The position numbers and the translations under genes were made by a program. Shown here in pieces: positions 33,960-43,979 of a stretch of DNA of 64,000 nucleotides. How positions within the stretch are numbered: position 1 is the stretch's first letter; every line of letters starts with the position of its first letter. Under the pieces are notes generated by a model. That model was not told the DNA's origin. It was given only the letters and a program-made list of their open reading frames with translations, and ran no database searches. This DNA comes from Chrysaora quinquecirrha (lineage: Eukaryota; Cnidaria; Scyphozoa; Semaeostomeae; Pelagiidae): positions 31,001-95,000 of the forward strand of contig JACTAT010000070.1 of NCBI GenBank assembly GCA_014526335.1, read 5' to 3'.

Positions 33960-34915
33960 AAAGAAGCTATTTTAGTCCGTTTTAGTCCGCTCCAATTGTG
34001 CATCAGCCCTAATGGACATTCATAGCTTAGAACGGGAACTTAATATTATACCTGGGTTAGTATTATGCTGAAAAGTATATCTCGAACTTAGTCAATCGTT
34101 TGGAAATTTCATATCATGGTTTAGAATTCATGCATATATCAAAAATCTCAGTTCGACTGGTAATCATGCTGGCATTTTGAAAATATTCTAGCCGAAATAG
34201 AAGGTAAAGGAATTGCAAGACCGTTCTTATCTCCACAATTTCAAAACGTTAGTAGATTCCCCATCGGTACAGGTTATAAAAAGGCCGGAAAAGAAGATAG
34301 TGATGTAATAGCTAATAGTTCACAGTGCTACCAACAAAATTGAATCCCCATAACCCCATAAGAATTACGGCAAGAAACAATTGATATACTGTAAAAAATC
34401 CAGAAGAATAATCTGTAGAGAATTATGGGATATGGACATTACGTTGTTTAATTAATCAATTGTGTCGTGCTGTGCGTGCGTGTTCAGTCTGCCGCAGTGT
34501 GTTCTTGTTCTTGTTATTGGTTGACCCGAATGATCGAAGAATCTATCGAAGTTATCCTGAATTTATTCTTATGAAGATTTTATTCTGAAGTATATAAATC
34601 TGAAGCTTATCTCGAAGAATTCAGGAAAGTGAATCTTGTTGTTATAGAGTATAGTAATTTGAATATTTTCATTTAGTATTGATAAAGAAGCGAACTTGAA
34701 TCTTTGAATCTTTTGAATAATCATACAGTCCTCTCGAACTAAATAACAGAACCTACGGGTGATTCTAATCTATCCCGTTAACATTGTGGTGAACGCCAGT
34801 ATTGAAGTCTCAAGGCTCGAATCTTGAACTCTAAACGGGTGAATTTCTCTATATAATACCAATGCTAAGATTGCATTCTCTGCTGCGTTTGGGAGGAAGG
34901 ATTCTCATTAGTAAA
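33960..34915. other. Unassigned, may include a BEL/Pao 5' LTR
   Basis: No clear gene. Because the BEL-type gag frame begins at about 34916, the AT-rich block at about 34480-34790, ending CCCGTTAACA just before TTGTGGTGAACGCC, could be its 5' LTR and primer-binding region. I could not find a matching 3' LTR after 46000, so this is only a suggestion. Confidence 0.25.
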
Positions 34916-36379
34916 ATGTCAAGGGTACTCAATTAAATTACCTGTTGGCTGAAAATGGTTGCGATATAATAGACAAGAGTAATATTCTATTCAGTGAAAT
35001 TTTAATCATTATATACGTTAAGAGAAATTCAGATATATTAAAAAAGATTTACGATGCATAAGAAGCCCCCAAAAAATTGTATGATCTTTCAGTAATGACG
35101 AAAGCCAAAGTTGAAATCAAAGATGCACTTGAATATATCTTCAATGGAGATGAAAGTGAAAGTGATGACGATGATTTTAACCCAAAAATGTAAACTCAAA
35201 GCCGGTAACTCAAATACGATAACTGCAACAGTGGAAGACCAAACAATCTGAGGTAGATTGTCGAAATCTTTCGGCCGAGCTACTGCTTGAAGACCTTATG
35301 AAAAGCAAGACCCCTGACACGAAGAAGCTTGCAAGACAAACTAATGTAACCATTAAAGGATCTAAATTAGACAATAAACCGAATAAGGAATGGTTCATTT
35401 CAGGACTTCAGAATATAACAAAATTCTGCTGCAAAAATTTGGCCGTTCAGGCAGGTGGTTAACAGTGTCTTGTAAGCATCGTGTGATATATGCGATTCTG
35501 CTACGGTTTGAGAGAGCCACAGAAGAAATTGAAGTTTCAGAGGGTTTAGAGGTCACAGTATTTTGTAATAGGACCTAGCAAAGAAGAGGCTTTTCAAGCA
35601 AGACTTGCGTTCGAAGAAATTAATGCGACAGTTACTTAATTAGATCAATTAATCAATTAATTAGATGCAAAAGTGAATGGAAATCATCAAAACTTGTTGA
35701 TGCTGAATGCCTGTTAAATTATTGCCATGCATGCGCTACAAAGCAAGTGTCAGAGGTTCATGAATGCCAGAAAAATGGAGTATCTTGCACAATGGAAGCA
35801 GAGGGAGTAAAAAGAGGTTTTGGACGATCTGAAAAATTGTACGACGTAAAGTACACAGGCTATTTTGGGGATTAAGATTCAAAAGTCACAAGAATTTAGT
35901 CTACCAGAGTACCAAAATTATACCACAGAAAAGTTGGGATGCATTAGATGCATTCAGAAGAGGATAGATCTGTGTATAGGATAGACATAGGATAGATCTG
36001 TGTATAGGATTCGAACTGGACAGAAGCAACTATTCTTGTTATTAAATCATCACTGAGTGCGGTACTACATTACTAACACCGTGGAAAGAAATGACCTAGA
36101 AAAGGCAATACCAAACTCTATTCAAAAAACAAGAAAGGATAAAAAGCGCCCTTACGCTGAAAATGTGATAAAAGCAGTAAGAAAAGAAACTGGCCTAGAA
36201 GCTCACGAAGTAGAAAAGTGTTTGAATGGCCTAATTAAAAACGAAAGAGTGCTTATAAAAATAACAGCGCATGGCAAGGAATCACATTATGTCACTGATA
36301 TCTCTCAGAGCCAGAATGAAACAGAAAATGATAACACCAGTCAAGAAGAAACATTTGGAATTTTTGAAGGATTCGCACC
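34916..36379 (+). pseudogene. BEL/Pao-type gag, 5' part, with winged-helix-like domain
   Basis: From about 34922 one frame reads QLNYLLAENGCDIIDKSNIL and, after a stop, KAKVEIKDALEYIFNGDESE, with further broken pieces (FEEINATV, QLINQLDAKVNG) to about 35700. A clean stretch at 36057-36379 contains RPYAENVIKAVRKETGLEAH and KNERVLIKITAHGKESHYV, resembling SAMD1-type winged helices that bind DNA. The reading frame is cut at 36379 by a Gypsy LTR and resumes at 40792 with a BEL-type zinc-knuckle region. The winged helix may be part of this gag or a separate gene fused upstream. Confidence 0.5.
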
Positions 36380-36580
36380 TGTAATATTGTGATGTAATAT
36401 AGTGACTCATTTAATCATTGATTTATTATAGACTGGATATGGTCGCCCTATGGCACCAAGACCGTGATATACTTAATCTTATTGTTAGTTGTAGTTTTCG
36501 TTCTGTTGATACAAGATGTCTCATTCCTTCTTGTTATTTCTTACCATATTCTCTACACGCGAATCATAGAGAATATTAAA
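36380..36580 (+). repeat. 5' LTR of the young Gypsy element
   Basis: 201 bp, beginning TGTAATATTGTGATG and ending GAGAATATTAAA. Ends are fixed by the GCACC duplication. The terminus is AA rather than the usual CA. Confidence 0.95.
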
Positions 36581-36598
36581 TTGGCGACGAGAGTAAAG
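36581..36598 (+). promoter_or_regulatory. Primer-binding site of the Gypsy element
   Basis: TTGGCGACGAGAG immediately after the LTR. The TGG is complementary to a tRNA CCA end, and TTGGCGACGA-type sites are usual in Mag-like Gypsy elements. The tRNA is not identified. Confidence 0.7.
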
Positions 36599-36623
36599 TG
36601 AAGTAATTATATTCGTTATTATC

Positions 36624-38495
36624 ATGGCTTTAAACCTCAAGCCACTACCTGAATTCGATCCTGAAATCGAAGTTGGAGCTAGCATTGCCGCTCGCTGGAA
36701 GCAATGGCTGAGTGATTTCGATACGTTTCTAATCGCCAGTGGAATTACTGAAAATCGAAGAAAAAGGGCACTCCTTCTTTATCAAGCTGGTTCTCGTGTT
36801 CGAGAAATTTTTGGCCAACTCACAGACACTGGTGCAGACAACAACTACGAACTGGCACGACAAAAACTTACAGAATATTTTCAACCACAACAGAATCGAA
36901 GATATGAAGTTTATAAGTTCAGACAAACAAAACAAGAGACTGGAGAGACACTCGATAGTTTTCATACACGACTTCGAAAATTATCAGTCAATTGTGAGTT
37001 CACTGATTTAGACTTTGAACTGGAGCAGCAAATCCTTATTGGAAGTATTTCGACACGAATAAGAAAGAAAGCACTCCGAGACCCTGAATATAAATTACCA
37101 GACATGCTACTGGAAGGCCGTCGCGATGAATTAAGCTCTTTTCAAGCAAGAGATATAGAGTTTGCCGCTCAGAAACCTGTAGCAAATCGGATTCGAGCTG
37201 ATCAACAAGTCAAGCCCAAGAAACCCTCAAAATGTCGAAATTGTGGGAGAGACTGGCATCCGAAAACTCAATGTCCAGCTAAGGGGAGAACGTGTAATAA
37301 GTGTTTAAAAAGCAACCATTTTGCAAATGTCTGTCGTGGTTCCGCTGTTCAACACAGTCAACTGACACCTCAAAAGAACAAAGCTGCTAGGCAACCAACT
37401 GTGAAGCCCCTTTATCATGCTGACTCTGATGACACCAGTGAGGATGAATACATTTATGCTGTCAACACCGAGAAAAACACAGGATGCCCAACAACGAAAG
37501 TAAATATTGCTGGTGAGCCGATATCAGTAATGATCGACACTGGTGCCTCAATCAATGTTTTAGATTACAACGCCTTTCAAAAATTGAAAGCAGTCAAATT
37601 GGAGAACACAACAGTCAAAGCCTTTCCTTTTGGCGCTAAACAACCAGTTCATTTCAAAGGAAAATTTGACGCATTGATCGAATCCAAAACAAGATATTGC
37701 ATAGCAACTTTCTTTGTGATTGAAGAAAAGAATACAGGATGTTTGTTATCAGCCAGCACTGCCCAAGAGCTCAATCTTATCAGTTTGAATCTTCGACAAA
37801 TTCAAACCAATACGAAAGATGATAAAATTCGTGGCATTCTTCAGCAATATCAAGATGTTTTTCAAGGCCTAGGTAAACTGAAAGATGGGGAAGTCAAACT
37901 AAACATAGACAAAGACGCCATACCTCAGGCTCAGCCAATCAGAAGAATTCCTTTTCACATCCGTCAAAAAGTTAAGGAATCAATAAAAGAGCTTGAACGA
38001 CAAGATATCATCGAGGCTGTTCCAGAAAATCAACCAACGCCTTGGCTATCGCCTATAGTCGCTGTACCCAAGAAAGACGGTTCAGTTCGTATTTGCGTTG
38101 ATATGCGAATGGCCAATCAAGCTATTAACCGTGTCAGGTATCCAATACCTACCGTCAGTGATATAAGCTTAGATCTCAATGGTGCAAAGTTCTTCTCGAA
38201 GTTTGATCTTTCCCAAGCATACCATCAACTGCCTCTAGAGGAAAATAGCCGCTACATCACATCGTTCAGTACACACGTTGGATTATTCCGATACAAGCGA
38301 TTGGCTTATGGAATAAATGCTAGCGCAGAAATTTTCCAGCATGCTTTGAATCAAAACCTACAAGGGATCAAAGGTATCCGAAATATTGCCGACGATATCA
38401 CATGGCCACACGAGAGAAGAACACGACAACGCGCTTCAAAATTGTTTGAAACGACTGCGAGACAAAGGACTAACACTGAATCCAAAGAAATGTAA
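36624..38495 (+). CDS. Gypsy Gag-protease-RT (N-terminal part)
   Basis: 623 codons from ATG 36624. Order: capsid-like region (SIAARWKQWLSDFDTF, EYFQPQQNRRYEVYKF), two CCHC-type knuckles (CRNCGRDWHPKTQC and CNKCLKSNHFANVC, about residues 203-240), aspartic protease (VMIDTGASINVL, about residue 304), and reverse transcriptase from about residue 435 (PKKDGSVRICVDMRMAN, FSKFDLSQAYHQLPLEE, RLAYGINASAEIFQ). It reaches the active-site NIADD (IADD instead of YVDD, normal in Mag-like elements), then loses frame within a few codons. The tail beyond about 38390 is out of frame. Gag and Pol share one frame. Confidence 0.9.
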   Translation: MALNLKPLPEFDPEIEVGASIAARWKQWLSDFDTFLIASGITENRRKRALLLYQAGSRVREIFGQLTDTGADNNYELARQKLTEYFQPQQNRRYEVYKFRQTKQETGETLDSFHTRLRKLSVNCEFTDLDFELEQQILIGSISTRIRKKALRDPEYKLPDMLLEGRRDELSSFQARDIEFAAQKPVANRIRADQQVKPKKPSKCRNCGRDWHPKTQCPAKGRTCNKCLKSNHFANVCRGSAVQHSQLTPQKNKAARQPTVKPLYHADSDDTSEDEYIYAVNTEKNTGCPTTKVNIAGEPISVMIDTGASINVLDYNAFQKLKAVKLENTTVKAFPFGAKQPVHFKGKFDALIESKTRYCIATFFVIEEKNTGCLLSASTAQELNLISLNLRQIQTNTKDDKIRGILQQYQDVFQGLGKLKDGEVKLNIDKDAIPQAQPIRRIPFHIRQKVKESIKELERQDIIEAVPENQPTPWLSPIVAVPKKDGSVRICVDMRMANQAINRVRYPIPTVSDISLDLNGAKFFSKFDLSQAYHQLPLEENSRYITSFSTHVGLFRYKRLAYGINASAEIFQHALNQNLQGIKGIRNIADDITWPHERRTRQRASKLFETTARQRTNTESKEM

Positions 38496-40575
38496 GTTTC
38501 TGCAAACAGAGTTGGAATTCTTTGGACAAATATTCTCAGCAGAAGGCACACGTCCAGACCCTAAGAAAATCCAAGATCTGCAAAATGTCTCGACGCCTGC
38601 AAATGCACAAGAAATCCGCAGTTTCTTAGGCATGGCAAACTACAGCTCAGGCTATATTTCTGATTATGCCACTATCACAGCCCCACTGCGTGATCTCATA
38701 AAGAAAGATACCCAATTTGTTTGGCAAAAAGAGCATCAAGCTGCATTCATGAAGATAAAGCAAGCACTTACTACAGCACCCGTCATGGCGTATTTTGATA
38801 TTTCTAAAGAAACAAGCCTTACTGTCGATGCAAGTCCTGTAGGCATCTCTGCTATTTTGTCTCAGAACACAAAAAATCTTGAGAATCATAAAATCATTGC
38901 ATACGCAAGTCGTTCATTGACCGATGTTGAGCGTCGATATTCTCAGACGGAAAAGGAAGCACTTAGCCTTGTATGGGCTATTGAGCACTTTCATTTGTTT
39001 CTATATGGTCAACAATTCACTCTTATTACAGACCATAAACCACTCGAAATCATTTATGGTACACCTCGATCCAAGCCCTCAGCCAGAATTGAACGATGGG
39101 TTCTGAGATTACAACCTTACAACTTTAAAGTTCAATATAAACCTGGAAGTGAAAATGCTGCCGACTACCTATCCAGGCACCCTTCAAACAAGATGACAGA
39201 CAAGGCAGAACAAAAAGAGGAATACATCAACTTTATCACGCATAATGCTATTCCAAAAGCAATGACATTGCAAGAGATTGCACAAGAAACCAACAATGAT
39301 AAAGAATTGAAGCAACTCCGTGCTGCAATCCGCACAGGCGCATGGGGATCAATTGGAAAAGACTTCAAAACTGTCAAAGATGAATTGACTGTTGGAGGAC
39401 AAAACGTAATTCTACGCGGAAATCGAATAATCATCCCAACATCACTTCAACAACGATCTATTGACATTGCTCATGAAAGCCACCAAGGGCTCTCCAAGAC
39501 CAAAGCACTTTTAAGAGAAAAAGTTTGGTTCCCTCGAATAGATGAGCTAGTCAAAAACACTGTGCAATCATGCCTCGCTTGTCAAGCCACAGGAAGACAG
39601 AATTCTCCTGAACCTGTACAGTTAAACAGTATGCCGAAATTACCCTGGGAAAAACTGCATATGGACTTTTACGGACCGTTACCTACTGGTGAATACTTGT
39701 TAGTAGTTATAGACAGATACTCTCGTTTTCCCGAAGTTGAGATAGTAAAATCTACTAAAGCATCTGTCGTCATTCCAAAGCTGGACCGTATATTTGCAGT
39801 TCATGGAATTCCCAATGTCATCAAATCCGACAATGGTCCACCATTTAATGGAGAGGATTTCCGCAAATACTGTACCGCACTTGGAGTAAAACATGAAAGA
39901 ATCACTCCTCGATGGCCTCAAGCGAATGGTGAAGTTGAACGTTTCAATCAACCGCTAGCTAAAACCATTCAAGCTGCTATTTTAGAAGGAAAACCGTGGA
40001 GGCAAGAATTACATCGCTTCTTGTTATCGTACAGAACAACTCCACATTCAGTCACCAAAGTACCACCCTGTGAATTGTTATTTAATCGGACTGTGAGAGG
40101 AAAGATACCGGTTATTAAAAGACAGAAAATCGTAAACAAGCATCCAAAGGCAACACATAATGAATCTCAGTATCAAGAGTATCACAAATCATATTCGGAT
40201 CAAAGGAAAAATGCAAAACCAAGTTCCATATCAGTGGGAGACCAAGTTCTTGTCAAGCAAGAACAAAAGAATAAATTGTTTTCTCGTTTTTCTAAAACTC
40301 CTTATACAGTTATCGAACGGAATGGAACAATGGTTACAGCAGAGAACGCTGAAAAGCATCGCATCACTCGTAATATATCTCATTACAAAAGATTCAATGA
40401 TACTCGCAGAAATAAGGAAGATGGTTCAGATTCAGAATTTGAAACGAACCATGGCAACAAAAACGATGTTCCAATTGGACATGATGATAGTCAGAGTACA
40501 ACTCGAAATAGACGAATTCCTGACAGATATGGAAACCTCATTCCTTCTGGACTTATTACAAGACTCTCTATCTGA
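38386..40575 (+). CDS. Gypsy RT C-terminus, RNase H and integrase
   Basis: Continues the polyprotein in the +1 frame: TREEHDNALQNCLKRLRD joins directly to the RT palm. RNase H follows (LTVDASPVGISAILS, YSQTEKEALSLVWAIEH, LITDHKPL; D-E-D residues visible). Then come the integrase H2C2 finger (HESHQGL to SCLACQ), its DDE core (MDFYGPLP, SDNGPPFNG, GEVERFNQPL) and a C-terminal basic region. The stop lies about 10 bp before the polypurine tract and 3' LTR. The first ATG used here (38386) is not biologically meaningful, because translation would enter from the preceding frame. Confidence 0.9.
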   Translation: MPTISHGHTREEHDNALQNCLKRLRDKGLTLNPKKCKFLQTELEFFGQIFSAEGTRPDPKKIQDLQNVSTPANAQEIRSFLGMANYSSGYISDYATITAPLRDLIKKDTQFVWQKEHQAAFMKIKQALTTAPVMAYFDISKETSLTVDASPVGISAILSQNTKNLENHKIIAYASRSLTDVERRYSQTEKEALSLVWAIEHFHLFLYGQQFTLITDHKPLEIIYGTPRSKPSARIERWVLRLQPYNFKVQYKPGSENAADYLSRHPSNKMTDKAEQKEEYINFITHNAIPKAMTLQEIAQETNNDKELKQLRAAIRTGAWGSIGKDFKTVKDELTVGGQNVILRGNRIIIPTSLQQRSIDIAHESHQGLSKTKALLREKVWFPRIDELVKNTVQSCLACQATGRQNSPEPVQLNSMPKLPWEKLHMDFYGPLPTGEYLLVVIDRYSRFPEVEIVKSTKASVVIPKLDRIFAVHGIPNVIKSDNGPPFNGEDFRKYCTALGVKHERITPRWPQANGEVERFNQPLAKTIQAAILEGKPWRQELHRFLLSYRTTPHSVTKVPPCELLFNRTVRGKIPVIKRQKIVNKHPKATHNESQYQEYHKSYSDQRKNAKPSSISVGDQVLVKQEQKNKLFSRFSKTPYTVIERNGTMVTAENAEKHRITRNISHYKRFNDTRRNKEDGSDSEFETNHGNKNDVPIGHDDSQSTTRNRRIPDRYGNLIPSGLITRLSI

Positions 40576-40586
40576 AAAGGGGGTAA

Positions 40587-40786
40587 TGTAATATTGTGAT
40601 GTAATATAGTGACTCATTAATCATTGATTTATTATAGACTGGATATGGTCGCCCTATGGCACCAAGACCGTGATATACTTAATCTTATTGTTAGTTGTAG
40701 TTTTCGTTCTGTTGATACAAGATGTCTCATTCCTTCTTGTTATTTCTTACCATATTCTCTACACGCGAATCATAGAGAATATTAAA
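40587..40786 (+). repeat. 3' LTR of the young Gypsy element
   Basis: 200 bp, identical to the 5' LTR except for one missing T. Preceded by the polypurine tract GAAAAGGGGG and followed by GCACC. Confidence 0.95.
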
Positions 40787-40791
40787 GCACC

Positions 40792-41068
40792 AAAACACCA
40801 ACTCAGTCGGAGCAAGGTTACCAATCCACCGAAACAGAGACCAGCCACAGCTTCGGCACACTTTGCAGGAAATCATGGCCAGAGAAAATGTGCTTTTTGT
40901 TTGGAGGGCACGATTCAGAAAGCTGTGAAAAATATAAAGACACATCAGTGCACAAGAAAATTCTTATGAAATTTGCTAGATGTTTTGTTGCTTAAAACCT
41001 GGTCACAGGCTATTTAAATGTAAAATTAAGTAGCTTGTAAGCTTTGCAAGGGAAACCAGCATTTCTCC
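40792..41068 (+). pseudogene. BEL/Pao gag zinc-knuckle region
   Basis: Continuation of the gag split by the Gypsy element. Across two small frame changes it reads RKCAFCLEG, DSESCEKYKDTSVHKKILMK, then CLKPGHRLFKCK and CKLCKGNQHFS. The C-x2-C...H...C pairs with the KILMKFARCF spacer are typical of BEL/Pao gag. At 41068 the frame is cut by a 3.87-kb insertion and continues in the same frame at 44951 (ICAGPGP). Confidence 0.75.
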
Positions 41069-41430
41069 CAGACTGACAACTTTGACGCACGCGCGCGGCT
41101 TTCCAGTTTTCGCCGCACAGTTTTACCATGTTCTTCAAAGGACCGCGCAAAGTTTTCAAAGTTCCTTTTTACCGCACAACGCGCAGGATGAATTATTGTC
41201 CCAAGACTATTGATGGAATGCAGCTTTGTTGACAATAGAAGCGCTGGAGAATTGGAGAAACAAAAGAAGTAAATTCAAGGGTCTCGTGTCTAGTTTGTTT
41301 GAATGTAGTCTCATGCTCGTTCATGCATGATCCGTTTCCTCTTCTCGCTTTTGTGGCTTTGTCAAACAAAGGAAAGGATGCGCTTCATCGGTCTCAGGAA
41401 AGGATGACCCCAACTGAAGAATGAAAGCGA

Positions 41431-42180
41431 ATGGGAAACCAACGATTTTTTGCGTTACGTTTTCTCTGTAAGTTTCCATTTATTGCAGTCCTTGAAGATT
41501 GCCATAGGGAATTAGAAATTCAACTTGTTATCAAAAACGACTACTCTGCTTTGCAAGCTATTTGCTCCATGCATAACAGCTACAGGTTGCTGCAGCTAAA
41601 GCAGGCAGATCAATCCATTACTTACTCTCTTGCCTGTGTTTCTATTTGCCAATGGCTTAAGAACTTCGCAGCCGCCGATGAAAATCTGATATCTAAACAG
41701 ACAGTCAGCTTAAAAATGATCGGGAGGCTTAACAAAGGAGAATTCAGGTTCGGTTATCAACATGATGCCCAAGCAATCAAGATGGAAATCTTAAATGCAT
41801 TAAGAGTGAAGCATGATGAGCACATATGGCAATTGCAGTATAAGGTGATGTCAACCTGCTTCAAATGCGAAAAGTTTGTAATGAACAACAGCATTATAAA
41901 TGCTTACGTTCTAACGTTGGAGAAAGAAGATGAAGAGACATCCGGAAAGCTGCCATCAATACAAAATGGTATAGACAAATATTTTGGTGACGAGGAAAAT
42001 GCCGTTGATTGCACATGCGGAAAAAATAGAGTGAAGGGATATGGAGAAGCAATTATAACAGCACCTACTGATTTGGCTATTTCTCTAAACCGTTACAAAT
42101 TCAATCAGACGACAAACTTGCAAGAGAAATCAAGAAGGAAAATTCATCCGTCTTATATCATTGACTTGACACAACATTCC
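41431..42180 (+). pseudogene. Ubiquitin-specific-protease-like gene, N-terminal half
   Basis: The frame contains FRFGYQHDAQAIKMEIL, equivalent to the USP QHDAQEFL box, then MSTCFKCEKFVMNNS and VDCTCGKNRVKGYG (zinc-ribbon and finger-like cysteines) and LAISLNRYKFNQ (the L-x-R-F box). The expected catalytic GNxCFFNA box near the start appears degraded to GNQRFFALR with no cysteine in place, so it would be inactive. USPs cleave ubiquitin from proteins. The frame runs on without a stop into a LINE at about 42180, producing a 556-codon chimeric open frame ending at 43101. Confidence 0.7.
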
Positions 42181-43677
42181 ATCTCGGTTAAGGCACAAAG
42201 AAGTGGAAATGTCGTGAACAAAATAGAAGCTTTGGATCCTAGCAAATCAAGTAGTGGCAATAGACCAACAAAAATTTTAAAGGTGGCTAAAGAGGTGATT
42301 TTCCCTGATTTAGTCAATTGCATAAATGCTACCGTAGATCAATGTTTCTTCCCAGAAAAGCTAAAAGAGGCAGAGGTCTGTGCGATCCATAAAAAGGATG
42401 ATAAAAGCCAAAAAGCAAACTATAGCCCCATTAGTATCCTTTCAAATATGTCCAAAATTTTTGAAAAAGTAATAAGTGAACAGATGAGCACCTTTTTTTA
42501 TGAAATATTATCACCACTACTATCAGGCTTTCGAAAAGGATATAGCACACAGCATGCCTTATTCCGAGTAGTTGAGACTTGGAAGAAGTGTCTCGATGTA
42601 TCAGGTATAGTTGAAACAATCCTATTAGATTTGTCAAAAGCTTATGATTGTATCCCACACGATTTACTGATTGCAAAGTTAGAGGCGTATGGATTTACAA
42701 GAAGCGCCCTGAAACTAGTTTATAGTTACCTCTCAAACCGAATACAAAGGGTTAAAATAGGTTCCACTTATAGTTCCCCAGGGTACATCTCAATTGGGGT
42801 GCCACAGGGATCTGTTCTGGGTCCACTTCTTTTTAACATCTTTATCAAAAATAAACTTTGCCTCAATATGAAAGGCCAACAAATTCCAGCAAGTGATCAT
42901 GTGAAACTTCTGGGAGTTAAAATTGATAACTCCCTCAAGTTTGAAATACATGTCAAAGAATTATGTAAGAAGGTCAACCAAAAAAATACATGCATTTGGA
43001 AGATTAAGACCGTACCTAGGGAAACAAAAATCAAAGTTACTTTTGAACTCCGTAGTTTTGTCAAATTTTACTTAATGTCCACTAATCTGGCTATTCTGTA
43101 GCAAATTAGCTAACACAGAAATCAATAGGACCCACAAGCGTGCCCTGAGAACCTTATATAGAGATTACGAATCCACATTTGAGGAACTTCTGAATAAGGG
43201 AGAAACAATAACAATGCATAAAAAGAACTTACAAAAACTTATGATTGAGATATATAAATCAATAAACCATCTCAATCCTGAGTACATGTGGGAATTCTTT
43301 GTGAAGAAGGAAGTCCCCTATGACCTTCGCATCAAAGAACTATGTCAGCTCCCTTCAACACGTTCTCAGCGATACGGTACTAACTCCCTGTGCTTTCGAG
43401 GGAGTCTTTTATGGAATGGCCTAAACGATGAATTAGAACTGTCAAATTCTCTAGCGATATTCAAAAGAGAAATAAGAAGTTGGGATGGCAATAGCTGCAC
43501 GTGCCACATTTGCACTTAACTTAATGTAGTTACTATGTTAATCAATTTTCTTTATACTTTAATCGTATTTTTTTTGTCGTAGATTGTAAATAGTTGGTCT
43601 TAATTAGTCGTTTTTAGACTAGAAACCAACCAACTGTAAATAAGTATATGATGATTATGATTATGATTATGATTATG
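42180..43677 (+). pseudogene. 5'-truncated CR1/L2-like LINE inside the USP gene
   Basis: Reverse-transcriptase segments in frame with the [60 protein letters not shown], then an abrupt jump to KLLGVKIDNSLKFEI. The catalytic YADD region between them is deleted. After a stop at 43101 another frame (43214-43519) gives SLCFRGSLLWNGLNDELE and a CTCHIC end. The element closes with a (TGATTA)n-like tail at 43649-43677, the simple-repeat 3' end typical of CR1/L2-type LINEs. It is closely related in motif style to the LINE at 30073-32165. Confidence 0.8.
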
Positions 43678-43979
43678 TTTCAGAGTTGGAAAATTCATGC
43701 GATGCGGTTACTCAATATAGGCTACGCTCTTGCATTATCCATCACGGGGAAACTCCTACGGTTGGTCACTACACTGCCTGCAGTTATATCACTGAAAATC
43801 TGGTAGCAGTCTACGATTATGATAGCCCGGTTAAGGTGATAGAAGCGGGAATGTGTCAAGATATAGCTACGGATGGATATTTGTTTCTTTATGAAAGATT
43901 AGACGTTACTGAGTTCTGCTATGAGCAGTTCGTATCTGCTTTTTTGGCAGCTGTTTGTGCAGATGTTACACCGCGTTGA
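43678..43979 (+). pseudogene. Ubiquitin-specific-protease-like gene, C-terminal half
   Basis: ELENSCDAVTQYRLRSCIIH, HHGETPTVGHYTACSYI and GYLFLYERLD form the histidine box (H-x-G...GHYTAC) and the final YLFLYER strand of USP catalytic domains. Together with 41431-42180 it reconstructs a nearly complete USP fold around the LINE insertion. It stops at 43979. A further coding-like stretch (FHSVPYIVAGECL, LLYDTLKIGNVDV) follows in another frame to about 44260. Confidence 0.7.

Larger units (their letters stand above)
36380..40786 (+). mobile_element. Young Gypsy LTR retrotransposon (Mag-like)
   Basis: A 4407-bp element with two LTRs (36380-36580 and 40587-40786) that differ by a single T in a CATTTAATC/CATTAATC run. 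It is flanked by the exact 5-bp duplication GCACC (36375-36379 and 40787-40791). A primer-binding-site-like TTGGCGACGAGAG directly follows the 5' LTR, and a polypurine tract GAAAAGGGGG precedes the 3' LTR. It encodes Gag-protease-RT and RT-RNaseH-integrase with one frame break. The near-identical LTRs indicate recent insertion, here into a BEL/Pao gag sequence. Confidence 0.95.

Noticed and set aside
34480..34790. BEL/Pao 5' LTR
   Set aside because: No matching second LTR was found after the pol fragment, so it is kept only as a suggestion.
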